In this document: positions 28,413 to 36,479 of the stretch, in pieces
Layout: each line of letters opens with the position of its first letter
How positions within the stretch are numbered: the first letter of the stretch is position 1
Assembly: GCF_000746255.1 (NCBI RefSeq)
Contig: NZ_JQKW01000007.1
Location: forward strand, 186,001 to 250,000
Length of the DNA: 64,000 bases
DNA from: Thermodesulfobacterium hydrogeniphilum
GTDB lineage: Bacteria; Desulfobacterota; Thermodesulfobacteria; Thermodesulfobacteriales; Thermodesulfobacteriaceae
Direction of reading: 5' to 3'
Translations under genes and position numbers: made by a program
Notes under the pieces: generated by a model
The model's input: the letters and a program-made list of their open reading frames with translations, nothing else
Told to the model about the DNA's origin: nothing
Database searches by the model: none

Positions 28413-29564
28413 TTAAAATCCCAGACTTGCTAATTCTAAGGTTTTATCAATTTGTTTTTGTAATGCAGGAGGAATTCCTTCTATTTTAATAGTTAAAAAG
28501 CCTTTTACAATAAGAGAGGTTGCTTCATCTTCGCTTAATCCTCTTGCCATTAGGTATTCAACTTCCTCTTTGGCAATTTTACCTACTGCAGCTTCATGAG
28601 TTAGTTCTACATCAGAAAAATAACTATCAAGCTCTGGAATAGCTTTCATAATCCCCTTATGTGAAAGCATAAGCCCCTGACATTCTAAATGTCCTTTAAC
28701 CTTAGGTGATTTGGCTACAATTTTTCCTTTTGCTATATTTTCTCCTCCGTAAACTACAGTGCGTGAAATTATCTCGGTTCTGGTATTTGGAGCTTCTAAA
28801 TAAACTTCTCCTCCAATATCTATATAAGAATCAGGATGATTTACTACAATAGTAGCAAAAGAAGCCCTGGCTCCTTTACCTAAAAGTCTACACACAGGAG
28901 AAGTTTGAATGCTTTTTACAGGGAAAAGGTTTACATAAGTGGAAATATAAGTTCCTCCTTCTTCTACTATAATACCTGTTCTTGGTCTTACTATAGTTTC
29001 TTCTCCCCACATATGTATCATACTAAAAGTTAATTTCCCCCCTTTTTTTATATAATACTCTGAGACACCTATATGTAAGGCAGAAGTGATATGGGGATGA
29101 ACTGCACAGGAGGTAATAAGATTTAACTCTGCTCCTTCTTCTACAATTACTATATTATGAACTTTTTGAGATATATTTTCTGTTCTTATATACAAACAAG
29201 CTTGGACAGGATAAATAAGTTTGTAATTAGGCAAAACCCTAACAAAATAGCCATTATCTAAATCTTCAGCTGCTGCTTTAGTAAATTCATCTTTTTCAGG
29301 AGAAAGAGCTTTCCAATAGTAATCTTTAAGCCATTTATATTTTTCTAAAGCCTCTGTAATAGGTAATATTTCAAGCCCTTCAACTTCTTTTTTACACAAA
29401 AGAGGTTTTGCATCTACTTGAACAAATTCTCCTTCCCTTTTTAAAGACTCATCCAAGCCCAAAACTTTTAAACGCTCTCTTTCTTCCTCACTTAACTCTG
29501 ATAAATCCTTAGGAATATCACTTTTTTTAGCAGATTTGAATTTCTTAGGATCTATTTTAGACAT
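28413..29564 (-). CDS. sufB: SufB/SufD-type Fe-S cluster scaffold
   Basis: 383 residues of the SufBD beta-helix family. The N-terminal segment is charged (SEEERERLKVLGLDE). The core has repeated beta strands (HNIVIVEEGAELNLITSCAV, GGEVYLEAPNTRTEIISRTVVYGGE), and the C-terminus has LTHEAAVGKIAKEEVEYLMARGLSEDEA, a conserved family segment. With SufC it would form the SufBC scaffold assembling Fe-S clusters in the cytoplasm. Only one SufBD paralogue is present and no sufS, sufU or sufE is nearby, which resembles the minimal SUF gene pair of many anaerobes and archaea. It starts 4 bases after sufC. Confidence 0.9.
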   Translation of the reverse strand: MSKIDPKKFKSAKKSDIPKDLSELSEEERERLKVLGLDESLKREGEFVQVDAKPLLCKKEVEGLEILPITEALEKYKWLKDYYWKALSPEKDEFTKAAAEDLDNGYFVRVLPNYKLIYPVQACLYIRTENISQKVHNIVIVEEGAELNLITSCAVHPHITSALHIGVSEYYIKKGGKLTFSMIHMWGEETIVRPRTGIIVEEGGTYISTYVNLFPVKSIQTSPVCRLLGKGARASFATIVVNHPDSYIDIGGEVYLEAPNTRTEIISRTVVYGGENIAKGKIVAKSPKVKGHLECQGLMLSHKGIMKAIPELDSYFSDVELTHEAAVGKIAKEEVEYLMARGLSEDEATSLIVKGFLTIKIEGIPPALQKQIDKTLELASLGF

Positions 29565-29568
29565 ATTT

Positions 29569-30336
29569 TTATCCTCCTGTCTCAGATAAAAAATTGAATC
29601 TTTTTAAACATTTTTTGCATCCTTCATAACCATATTTTTGAATTCCTTCAAATATTTCTATAGGATTACCTTTGCAATAAATTTCCCCATCAATAATTAC
29701 ATATCCCAGATCTGCAGCTATATATTTAAGAATAAAACCAGTATGGGTAATAATTAAACCACTTTTTGTTCTTGGTTTATGATGAATGTCTTTTTGTAAA
29801 AGCTTTTTTATCATTTCTCCTATAAGTTGCATGTTTTCTACATCTACTCCAGATTCTGGTTCATCAAGTAAAACCAGATCAGGATTTTGAATTAAAAGCT
29901 GAAGAAGTTCACTTTTTTTAATTTCACCTCCTGAAAAACCTTTATTAACTTCTCTATCTAAAAATTCTTCAAAACCAAATGACTGAGCCAGTTCTTCTAT
30001 TTTTAGATTATTTTCTTTAGCACACAATTTTAAAATATCCCTTAGTTTTACACCTTTAATTGTAGGAGGTCTTTGGAACATTATACCTATTCCTTTTTTT
30101 GCTCTTTCATAAGGGGGAAGATCTGTTATATCTTCACCTTTAAAAATAATTTTTCCATGTTTTACTCTGTAAGCAGGAAATCCCATTATAGTCATAAGTA
30201 AAGAAGTTTTCCCTGATCCATTTTTACCAAATATTACATGAGTTTCTCCTACAGGAATAGATAAATTTATTCCTTTTAAAATTTCCTTACCCTCTATTTC
30301 AACCCAAAGATCTTTAATTTCCAAAAGTATTTTCAT
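29569..30336 (-). CDS. sufC: SufC Fe-S assembly ATPase
   Basis: 255-residue ABC-type ATPase. Walker A is FGKNGSGKTSLLMTIMG (about 37-53), the Q-loop region is GIGIMFQRPPTIKGVKL, the signature is FSGGEIKKSELLQLL, and Walker B is LVLLDEPESGVDVEN with IITHTG. The FSGGE..+.E signature and ESGVD are characteristic of SufC and not of transporters. It powers remodelling of the SufB scaffold. It is first of the sufC-sufB-hisC unit. Confidence 0.95.
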   Translation of the reverse strand: MKILLEIKDLWVEIEGKEILKGINLSIPVGETHVIFGKNGSGKTSLLMTIMGFPAYRVKHGKIIFKGEDITDLPPYERAKKGIGIMFQRPPTIKGVKLRDILKLCAKENNLKIEELAQSFGFEEFLDREVNKGFSGGEIKKSELLQLLIQNPDLVLLDEPESGVDVENMQLIGEMIKKLLQKDIHHKPRTKSGLIITHTGFILKYIAADLGYVIIDGEIYCKGNPIEIFEGIQKYGYEGCKKCLKRFNFLSETGG

Positions 30337-30379
30337 AATAAACTCCTTCTTAAATTTTGAAAAAATAAGCTTTTACCAT

Positions 30380-30407
30380 ATACTAATAAAAAAGGAAAAA
30401 ATTGCAA
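30380..30407 (-). promoter_or_regulatory. putative promoter of sufC-sufB-hisC
   Basis: Minus strand TTGCAA (30402-30407) and TAGTAT (30380-30385) with a 16-base spacer. It sits between the hairpin that follows cydB and the sufC start. Confidence 0.45.
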
Positions 30408-30411
30408 GTAA

Positions 30412-30430
30412 GAACCCCCAAGGGGGGTTA
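30412..30430 (-). terminator. GC-rich hairpin after cydB, probable terminator
   Basis: AACCCCC (30413-30419) pairs with GGGGGTT (30423-30429) around a 3-base loop. On the minus strand the tail is CTTACTTGCAATTTTTT, so the T-run is delayed. It lies 42 bases past the cydB stop and just before the sufC promoter. Confidence 0.5.
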
Positions 30431-30471
30431 AAAATTTGATTAGAATTTCTAAAAAAAGCCTAAAACAACTC

Positions 30472-31485
30472 TTATTGAGTGGGTACTTTGAAATGTAAAA
30501 TTTTATAAGCCCAAATAGTATAGGCTAAAATAATAGGGACAAAAATAAAAGCAACTATGGTCATAATTTTAAGAGTTAATACACTGGAAGAACTATTAAA
30601 GCATGTTAGACTCCATGAAGAATTGAGAGAAGATGGAAACATATTCGGGAACAGCCCAATAAAAGCCCAGGCTGAAAAACCGAAAATTCCTAAACCAGAT
30701 GCTATCCAGGCTTTTAAATATTTTTCTTTAGAAAGCATAGGAGGAACCAAGAAAAAAGCTGTTAAAGATAAAACAGGGAATATGCAAAGAATTGGGTGAT
30801 TAAAATAGTTTTTCCATAGATCGGTGGAAAGATAAGAACCGGAGAAGAAAAGAGCAGCTAAAATAATAGCTACAATCCAGAGTTTTTTGCCTAAACTGGC
30901 AGCTCTTTCTGCTAATCTTCCTTCAGTTTTAAAAGCAAGCCAGTTTGCTCCATGCACAGCAAAACAAAATACAAAAAGAAATCCTCCCAGGATACCATAA
31001 GGATTTAGCAAAGTGAACAGATTTCCGTGATAATTACCTTTTTCATCTATAGGAAGCCCCTGAAAAATATTAGCAAAGGCAACCCCTAAAAGAAAAGTAG
31101 CTAAAATACTTCCTAAGAAAAAAGCCAGATCCCATAGATTTTTCCATATAAAATTTTCATATTTATTTCTATATTCTACTGCTATACCTCTTATAATTAA
31201 ACAGAAAAGTAATAAGAGGAGCGGAGAGTAAAGAGAACTAAACATTACAGCATAAGTTTTGGGAAAAGCTGCAAAGGTAGCTCCTCCAGCAGTTATTAAC
31301 CAGACTTCATTTCCATCCCAAAAGGGTCCAATAGCTTGATAAACTACTGTTCTTTCTTTTTGATTTTTTCCGATAAAATAAAGTATACTTCCTGCCCCCA
31401 AATCAAATCCATCTAAAACAAAATATACTGTCCATAGCACTGCCCAGAGAATATACCAGATAACTTGATAAATATTTCCTTCCAT
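30472..31485 (-). CDS. cydB: cytochrome bd oxidase subunit II
   Basis: Polytopic inner-membrane protein. Starting from the ATG at 31485 (MEGNIYQVIWYILWAVLW), which has GGAGGTGAT immediately upstream, gives 337 residues; an earlier ATG at 31521 overlaps cydA and lacks such a site. Typical CydB motifs are FVLDGFDLGAGS, GPFWDGNEVWLITAGGA-type and FLLGVAFANIFQG. With CydA it reduces oxygen to water using quinol, which protects an anaerobe from oxygen. It lies 25 bases after cydA. Confidence 0.95.
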   Translation of the reverse strand: MEGNIYQVIWYILWAVLWTVYFVLDGFDLGAGSILYFIGKNQKERTVVYQAIGPFWDGNEVWLITAGGATFAAFPKTYAVMFSSLYSPLLLLLFCLIIRGIAVEYRNKYENFIWKNLWDLAFFLGSILATFLLGVAFANIFQGLPIDEKGNYHGNLFTLLNPYGILGGFLFVFCFAVHGANWLAFKTEGRLAERAASLGKKLWIVAIILAALFFSGSYLSTDLWKNYFNHPILCIFPVLSLTAFFLVPPMLSKEKYLKAWIASGLGIFGFSAWAFIGLFPNMFPSSLNSSWSLTCFNSSSSVLTLKIMTIVAFIFVPIILAYTIWAYKILHFKVPTQ

Positions 31486-31510
31486 AATATCACCTCCTTT
31501 TCTAAAATTT

Positions 31511-32848
31511 TTAATAATCAATAGAGGTTTTTATTTTTGAGTTTTCTACTTCTGGTCCTTTTCTGGCATATTTTATTATAAGCCAGAAGCAGATAATTCC
31601 TAAAATACTATACACTACAATAAAAGCTGGAAAACTGATACCAACCTGAGATGCAGAAATAGGAGAAACTGCATCGTTTGTTTTTAAAAGACCATAAATA
31701 ATCCATGGTTGTCTTCCTACATCTGTAACTATCCACCCAGCTTCACAGGCAATATAAGGAAGAGGAATATTTATCAAAAGAAGTCTCAAAAGAAGTGGAT
31801 AATTTTCAGGATTTTTTCTTTTTATTACAGCCCATATACTGAGAAGGATGAATAAAAGTCCTAACCCTACCATTATTCTAAAACTCCAAAAAGTTAAAAC
31901 TACAGGTGGTCTTTCTTCTTTGGGCCATTCTTTGAGACCTTTTATTTCAGCACTAAAGTCATTATAAGAAAGAAAACTTACGAGTCCGGGTATTTTAAGA
32001 ACTTCTACTACATTTTTTTCTTTTTTTTCATCAGGGAAAGCTATAAGTGGGAAGTCTGCTCCTTTTTTAGTTTCCCATATAGCTTCCATAGCAGCAAGTT
32101 TAGTAGGTTGTTTTTTAGCTACTTCCTCTCCATGAAAATGACCAGTTATCAATAAAGATATAGACCATATTAAAGTCCAAATAGCACCAACCTTAAAGGA
32201 TTTTTTAAAGAAAGTTAATTCATTTTTCTTTAAAAGATGATAAGCTGAGATTCCAAGCACAAAAAATCCTCCTAATACATAACCAGCAGGAACAGTATGT
32301 AAAAATTCTAACCATCCAAAGGAATTAGTAAAAACATCCCAGAAACTGGCAAGTTCAGCTCTACCATTTTTGATAACATATCCTACAGGGTTTTGCATCC
32401 ATCCATTAGCAAGTAAAATCCATAGAGCTGAAATATTAGAACCTATTGTAGTAAGCCAAATAGCAAGAGTAGTAATTTTAGGACTTAATCTATTCCACCC
32501 AAACCACCATATTGCTATAAAAACAGATTCTAAAAAGAAAGCCATAGTGGCTTCAATAGCTAAAAGTGGTCCGAAAACATCTCCTACAAATTCAGAATAA
32601 TGACGCCAGTTAGTTCCAAACTGAAATTCTAAAGTAATACCGGTTACTACTCCTAATCCAAAATTGATAATAAAAAGTTTCCCCCAAAATCTGGCTGCTC
32701 TTTTGTAATCCTCATCCCCTGTTTTTAACCATAGAGTCTGATAAATAGCAGTTAAAAAAGAAAGACCAAGTGTTAAAGGCACAAATAAAAAATGAAACAT
32801 TGCTGTTGTAGCAAATTGCAATCTTGATAACCAGACTATAATTTCCAT
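31511..32848 (-). CDS. cydA: cytochrome bd oxidase subunit I
   Basis: Haem-carrying subunit, 445 residues from the ATG at 32848, which has GGAGGTGATAATT just upstream. The N-terminal RLQFATTAMFHFLFVPLTLG contains the haem b595/d region His. Other landmarks are GVVTGITLEFQFGTNW, FLESVFIAIWWFGW, LHTVPAGYVLGGFFVLG (haem b558 His) and WIVTDVGRQPWIIYGLLKT. The length implies the short Q-loop type. It precedes cydB and follows an Fe-S Rrf2 regulator by 37 bases, suggesting redox-controlled expression. Confidence 0.96.
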   Translation of the reverse strand: MEIIVWLSRLQFATTAMFHFLFVPLTLGLSFLTAIYQTLWLKTGDEDYKRAARFWGKLFIINFGLGVVTGITLEFQFGTNWRHYSEFVGDVFGPLLAIEATMAFFLESVFIAIWWFGWNRLSPKITTLAIWLTTIGSNISALWILLANGWMQNPVGYVIKNGRAELASFWDVFTNSFGWLEFLHTVPAGYVLGGFFVLGISAYHLLKKNELTFFKKSFKVGAIWTLIWSISLLITGHFHGEEVAKKQPTKLAAMEAIWETKKGADFPLIAFPDEKKEKNVVEVLKIPGLVSFLSYNDFSAEIKGLKEWPKEERPPVVLTFWSFRIMVGLGLLFILLSIWAVIKRKNPENYPLLLRLLLINIPLPYIACEAGWIVTDVGRQPWIIYGLLKTNDAVSPISASQVGISFPAFIVVYSILGIICFWLIIKYARKGPEVENSKIKTSIDY

Positions 32849-32885
32849 AATTATCACCTCCTTTTAATGTAATAAATTAATATTT

Positions 32886-33314
32886 TTAATCCAAAGAAAT
32901 ATAAAGGAAACAGGGTCCTTTTTCTGCGAGATCTTTAAAATGGGATTGTGAAAGAATTATTCTGAAAAAATTCTTAATTTCTTTCCAAACTTTATGGACA
33001 GAACAATAAGAACTGCGATGACAGGCTTTGGAATTAAAAAGGCATTTATTTAAAAAAATTTCACCTTTAATTTCCTCTATAACCTTAAGAAGAGTAACTT
33101 TTTCAGGTTCCTTAGTTAATTTGTAACCTCCTTTTCGTCCTTTGTAAATTTTTATAATTTTAGCTTTTTCAAGTTTTTGAGCGATTTTAGCTAAAAAATT
33201 CTTAGAGATTTGCATTATTTTAGATATCTCGCGTCTCGGAATAATCCTTTCAGGATATTTAGCTAAATAAGTTACTGTTCTTATAGCATAATCTTCTTCA
33301 ATGGTAATTTCCAT
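32886..33314 (-). CDS. Rrf2/IscR-type Fe-S transcription regulator
   Basis: I choose ATG 33314 (MEITIEEDYAIRTVTYLA, 142 residues; GGGA 8 bases upstream) over TTG 33326. Residues 1-80 form a winged helix-turn-helix (RREISKIMQISKNFLAKIAQKLEKA; GRKGGYKL is the Rrf2 wing). Cysteines in the pattern C-x6-C-x5-C followed by C-x2-H (NKCLFNSKACHRSSYCSVHKVW region) match the ligand layout of IscR/NsrR [2Fe-2S] regulators. It is upstream of and in the same direction as cydAB, so it probably senses oxygen, NO or redox state and controls itself and the oxidase. The operator may be the inverted repeat at 33383-33396. Confidence 0.88.
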   Translation of the reverse strand: MEITIEEDYAIRTVTYLAKYPERIIPRREISKIMQISKNFLAKIAQKLEKAKIIKIYKGRKGGYKLTKEPEKVTLLKVIEEIKGEIFLNKCLFNSKACHRSSYCSVHKVWKEIKNFFRIILSQSHFKDLAEKGPCFLYISLD

Positions 33315-33356
33315 TTTTATTCCCAAAAAATATATTAATTTTATCTACTTAAAATA

Positions 33357-33384
33357 ATTTTAGAGTAATTACAAAAGTCGTCAA
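33357..33384 (-). promoter_or_regulatory. putative promoter of rrf2-cydAB
   Basis: Minus strand TTGACG (33379-33384) and TAAAAT (33357-33362) with a 16-base spacer, about 25-40 bases before the regulator start. It lies in the 250-base divergent region with pnp. Confidence 0.55.
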
Positions 33385-33396
33385 GAATAAATTCTT
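33383..33396. promoter_or_regulatory. inverted repeat, candidate Rrf2 operator
   Basis: AAGAAT-AA-ATTCTT is a perfect 6-bp inverted repeat that touches the -35 box of the rrf2-cydAB promoter. Placement suits repression by the regulator; identity is inferred. Confidence 0.4.
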
Positions 33397-33565
33397 AAAT
33401 AATAAAGACTCCTTCCTTTAAAAAAGCTTTTATTATCTAAGAAATAAATTCAAAAATTTATTAAGATTTTTAATGTTTTTAATAATTTCTCTTGAAAAAT
33501 TAAAGATATACTCTAAACTTTAAACTGGTTTAAAAATATTTTAATCTTTATAAGGGGTTATGGTT

Positions 33566-35665
33566 ATGGAAAAGGTGGAAGCTGAAATTGGTGCAGAAGT
33601 TCCTATTATTATTGAAACTGGAGAATATGCTAAATTAGCAGATGCTTCTGTAATTGTTAAACAAGGAGATACTGCAGTTTTAGTTACAGTTGTGATGGGA
33701 GAAAATATAGTAGAGGGAATAGATTTTGTTCCTTTATCTGTTGATTATAGAGAACAATCTTCAGCCTGGGGTAAAATCCCAGGAGGGTTTATAAAAAGAG
33801 AAGGGAAACCTACAGATAGAGAAATTTTGGTTTCTCGTTTGATAGATCGTTCTATTAGACCTCTTTTTCCTGAGGGTTTTTTTTATGATGTAGTTGTAAC
33901 AGCTCTTACCCTTTCTGCAGATGAAAAATATGATCCGGATGTTCTTGCTATGGTGGGAGCTTCAGCAGCTTTACATCTTTCCAAAGTTCCCTTTGAAGGA
34001 CCCATTGCTGGTATAAGAATAGCAAGAGTTGAAGGTGAATTTGTAGCTAATCCAACCTATGAACAAAGACAAAAAGCAGATTTAGATATAGTAGTTGCTT
34101 GTTCAAAAGATGCTATTGTTATGGTTGAAGGAGGAGCTAAAGAAATAGATGAAAAGGTTATTACAGAAGCTCTTTATTTAGCTTTAGAAAAATGTCAGCC
34201 TTTGATAAAAGCTCAGGAAGAATTAAAGACCAAGGCAGGGGTTCCTAAATTAGAGGTAGAATCTTTAAAACTTTCTGAAGAAATCCAGAAAAATCTGGAA
34301 GAATTCTGCTCTCCTCGCATAAAAGAAGCTTTAAATATTTCTGATAAAAGACAGAGAAAAAGTACTTTAAATAAAATTTTAGAAGAATTTTTATCAACCT
34401 TGGATACTCAAGAAATAAATAAAGTAGCTTTAGGGTACGCCTACAAAAAATTAATAAGTAAAATTTTAAGAGAAAAACTTTTTAGTGAGGGTAGAAGAAT
34501 AGATGGACGCACTCCTGATGAAATAAGACCTATAAGTATTAAAGTTCATCCTTTTGAAAGACCCCATGGAAGTGCTATTTTTACACGTGGACAAACTCAG
34601 GTTTTTGCTACAGTAACACTTGGATCTCATGAAGAGGCTCAATTGGTAGAAAGTATTTATGAAGGAGAAACCTTTAAAAGATTTATGCTTCATTACAACT
34701 TTCCTCCATTTTGTACAGGTGATGCAAGACCTTGGGGACCACCTCGTAGAAGGGAAATAGGACATGGCGCATTGGCAGAAAGAGCTTTAGAGCCTTTTAT
34801 ACCTCCTGAAGAAGAATTTCCTTATATTATTCGTATAGTCTCAGATGTTTTGGAATCTAATGGTTCATCTTCTATGGCTACAGTTTGTGCAGGTTCTTTA
34901 GCTCTTTTTGATGCAGGAGTACCTCTACCAAAACATGTAGCAGGAATAGCTATGGGACTTGCTGTTGAGGGAGATAAATATGTAATTTTGACAGATATTC
35001 TTGGTGAAGAGGATCAACTGGGTGATATGGATTTTAAAGTGGCGGGGACAAGAGAAGGGGTAACCAGTATCCAGATGGATATCAAAATAAAAGGACTAAA
35101 AAAAGAAATTATGGAAGAAGCACTCTTAAAAGCCAAAAAAGCTCGTTTATTTATTTTAGATAAAATGTATGAAGCTATTCCTGAGCCAAGAAAAGAATTA
35201 TCTCCTTATGCTCCTAAAATTGAGATAATTACTGTCCCTGAAGATAAAGCTTTTCTCATTATAGGACCTGGAGGAAAAACTGTTAAAGAGATTAGAGAAA
35301 AAACTAATACAGTTATCTGGGTTCTTGAAGGTGGTAAAGTTTCTATTACAGGACAAACTAAGGAAGATATAGAAGCAGCTAAAAAAGCAATAGAGAAGTT
35401 GGTATGTGAAGTAGAAATTGGTAAAATTTACGAAGGCAGAATTACAAGAATAGAACCTTATGGTCTTTTTGTAGAGATTTGTCCAGGGAAAATAGGACTA
35501 CTTCATATTTCTAAAATGGAAAATCCACCTAAGGATTTAAAATCAGTTTATCGTATAGGTGACACTATTAAAGTAAAAATCTTAGAAATAGATGAACTTG
35601 GAAGACCGAAATTTACAACCAAATTTATAGAAGAGACCAGTAATGGAGAGGGATCTCAATTTTAA
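33566..35665 (+). CDS. pnp: polyribonucleotide nucleotidyltransferase (PNPase)
   Basis: 3'-5' phosphorolytic RNase of the RNA degradosome. About 699 residues from ATG 33566, 8 bases after AAGGGG (ATG 33560 would add two residues but is too close to it). Two RNase PH domains are seen (first: SVDYREQSSAWGKIPGGF, REILVSRLIDRSIRPLFP; second: IRPISIKVHPF, RGQTQVFATVTLG, GDMDFKVAGT). A KH domain (FLIIGPGGKTVKEIRE, about 575-590) and a C-terminal S1 domain (GKIYEGRITRIEPYGLFVEI) follow. It ends overlapping the purine phosphorylase by 23 bases and starts a plus-strand RNA/purine/LPS gene group. Confidence 0.97.
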   Translation: MEKVEAEIGAEVPIIIETGEYAKLADASVIVKQGDTAVLVTVVMGENIVEGIDFVPLSVDYREQSSAWGKIPGGFIKREGKPTDREILVSRLIDRSIRPLFPEGFFYDVVVTALTLSADEKYDPDVLAMVGASAALHLSKVPFEGPIAGIRIARVEGEFVANPTYEQRQKADLDIVVACSKDAIVMVEGGAKEIDEKVITEALYLALEKCQPLIKAQEELKTKAGVPKLEVESLKLSEEIQKNLEEFCSPRIKEALNISDKRQRKSTLNKILEEFLSTLDTQEINKVALGYAYKKLISKILREKLFSEGRRIDGRTPDEIRPISIKVHPFERPHGSAIFTRGQTQVFATVTLGSHEEAQLVESIYEGETFKRFMLHYNFPPFCTGDARPWGPPRRREIGHGALAERALEPFIPPEEEFPYIIRIVSDVLESNGSSSMATVCAGSLALFDAGVPLPKHVAGIAMGLAVEGDKYVILTDILGEEDQLGDMDFKVAGTREGVTSIQMDIKIKGLKKEIMEEALLKAKKARLFILDKMYEAIPEPRKELSPYAPKIEIITVPEDKAFLIIGPGGKTVKEIREKTNTVIWVLEGGKVSITGQTKEDIEAAKKAIEKLVCEVEIGKIYEGRITRIEPYGLFVEICPGKIGLLHISKMENPPKDLKSVYRIGDTIKVKILEIDELGRPKFTTKFIEETSNGEGSQF

Positions 35666-36476
35666 AAAAGTTAAAGAAACTTACGAATATTTAGAGAAAA
35701 TAATACCCTTTAAACCTGATATTATAATAACTCTTGGCACAGGGCTTTCTTCCTTAGGAGACAGGGTTAATAAAATTGCTGTATTTCCATATAAAGAAAT
35801 TCCCAATTTTCCTGTTTCTACAGTAGAAACCCATAAAGGACAGCTTGTTTTTGGTATTTTAGAAGGAAAAAAAATAGCTGTTTTACAAGGAAGATTCCAT
35901 TATTATGAAGGTTATTCTGCTAAGGAGCTCACTTTTCCTTTAAGAGTGCTTGCTCTTTTTAAGCCAAAAATTTATATTGTTTCTAATGCCTCAGGTGGTT
36001 TAAACTTGTCTTTTAAATCAGGTGATATAATGCTTATAAAGGATCATATTAATTTAATTCCTGATAATCCTTTAAGAGGTCCAAATTATGAAGATTGGGG
36101 ACCAAGGTTTCCTGATATGTCTCAAGCCTATGATCCAGAATTAAGAGAATTATTTAAAAAAGTAGCAAGAGATTTAGAAGAGGAAATAAAAGAAGGAGTT
36201 TATGTAGCAGTGCCAGGTCCAAGTCTGGAAACTCCTGCAGAAACCAGATTTTTAAAAATAATAGGAGCAGATGCTGTAGGTATGTCCACTGTTCCAGAAG
36301 TGATAGTAGCAGTCCATGCAGGACTTAAGGTCTTAGGACTTTCTGTTATTTCTAATGTAAATGATCCAGATAATTTCAAGCCTATTTTATTTTCTGAAGT
36401 GGTAGAACAATCTAAAAAAGTAGAAAAACGTTTAGAAAAATTGGTAAAAGCATTTATAAAAGAATTAAAATTTTAA
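35643..36476 (+). CDS. purine nucleoside phosphorylase
   Basis: 277 residues of the trimeric PNP/MTAP family: ITLGTGLSSLGDR (phosphate loop), ETHKGQLVFG, GRFHYYEGYSAKELTFPLRVL, SNASGGLN, KDHINL, and VAVPGPSLETPAETRFLKIIGADAVGMSTVPEV-type base/ribose site. It splits inosine or guanosine with phosphate in purine salvage. The ADAVGMSTVPE segment favours a PunA-like purine nucleoside phosphorylase over methylthioadenosine phosphorylase. It overlaps pnp by 23 bases. Confidence 0.92.
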   Translation: MERDLNFKKVKETYEYLEKIIPFKPDIIITLGTGLSSLGDRVNKIAVFPYKEIPNFPVSTVETHKGQLVFGILEGKKIAVLQGRFHYYEGYSAKELTFPLRVLALFKPKIYIVSNASGGLNLSFKSGDIMLIKDHINLIPDNPLRGPNYEDWGPRFPDMSQAYDPELRELFKKVARDLEEEIKEGVYVAVPGPSLETPAETRFLKIIGADAVGMSTVPEVIVAVHAGLKVLGLSVISNVNDPDNFKPILFSEVVEQSKKVEKRLEKLVKAFIKELKF

Positions 36477-36479
36477 ACT

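Noticed and set aside
34466-34765. 99-codon open frame antisense to pnp
   Set aside because: It lies wholly inside a conserved PNPase domain and has no independent support.
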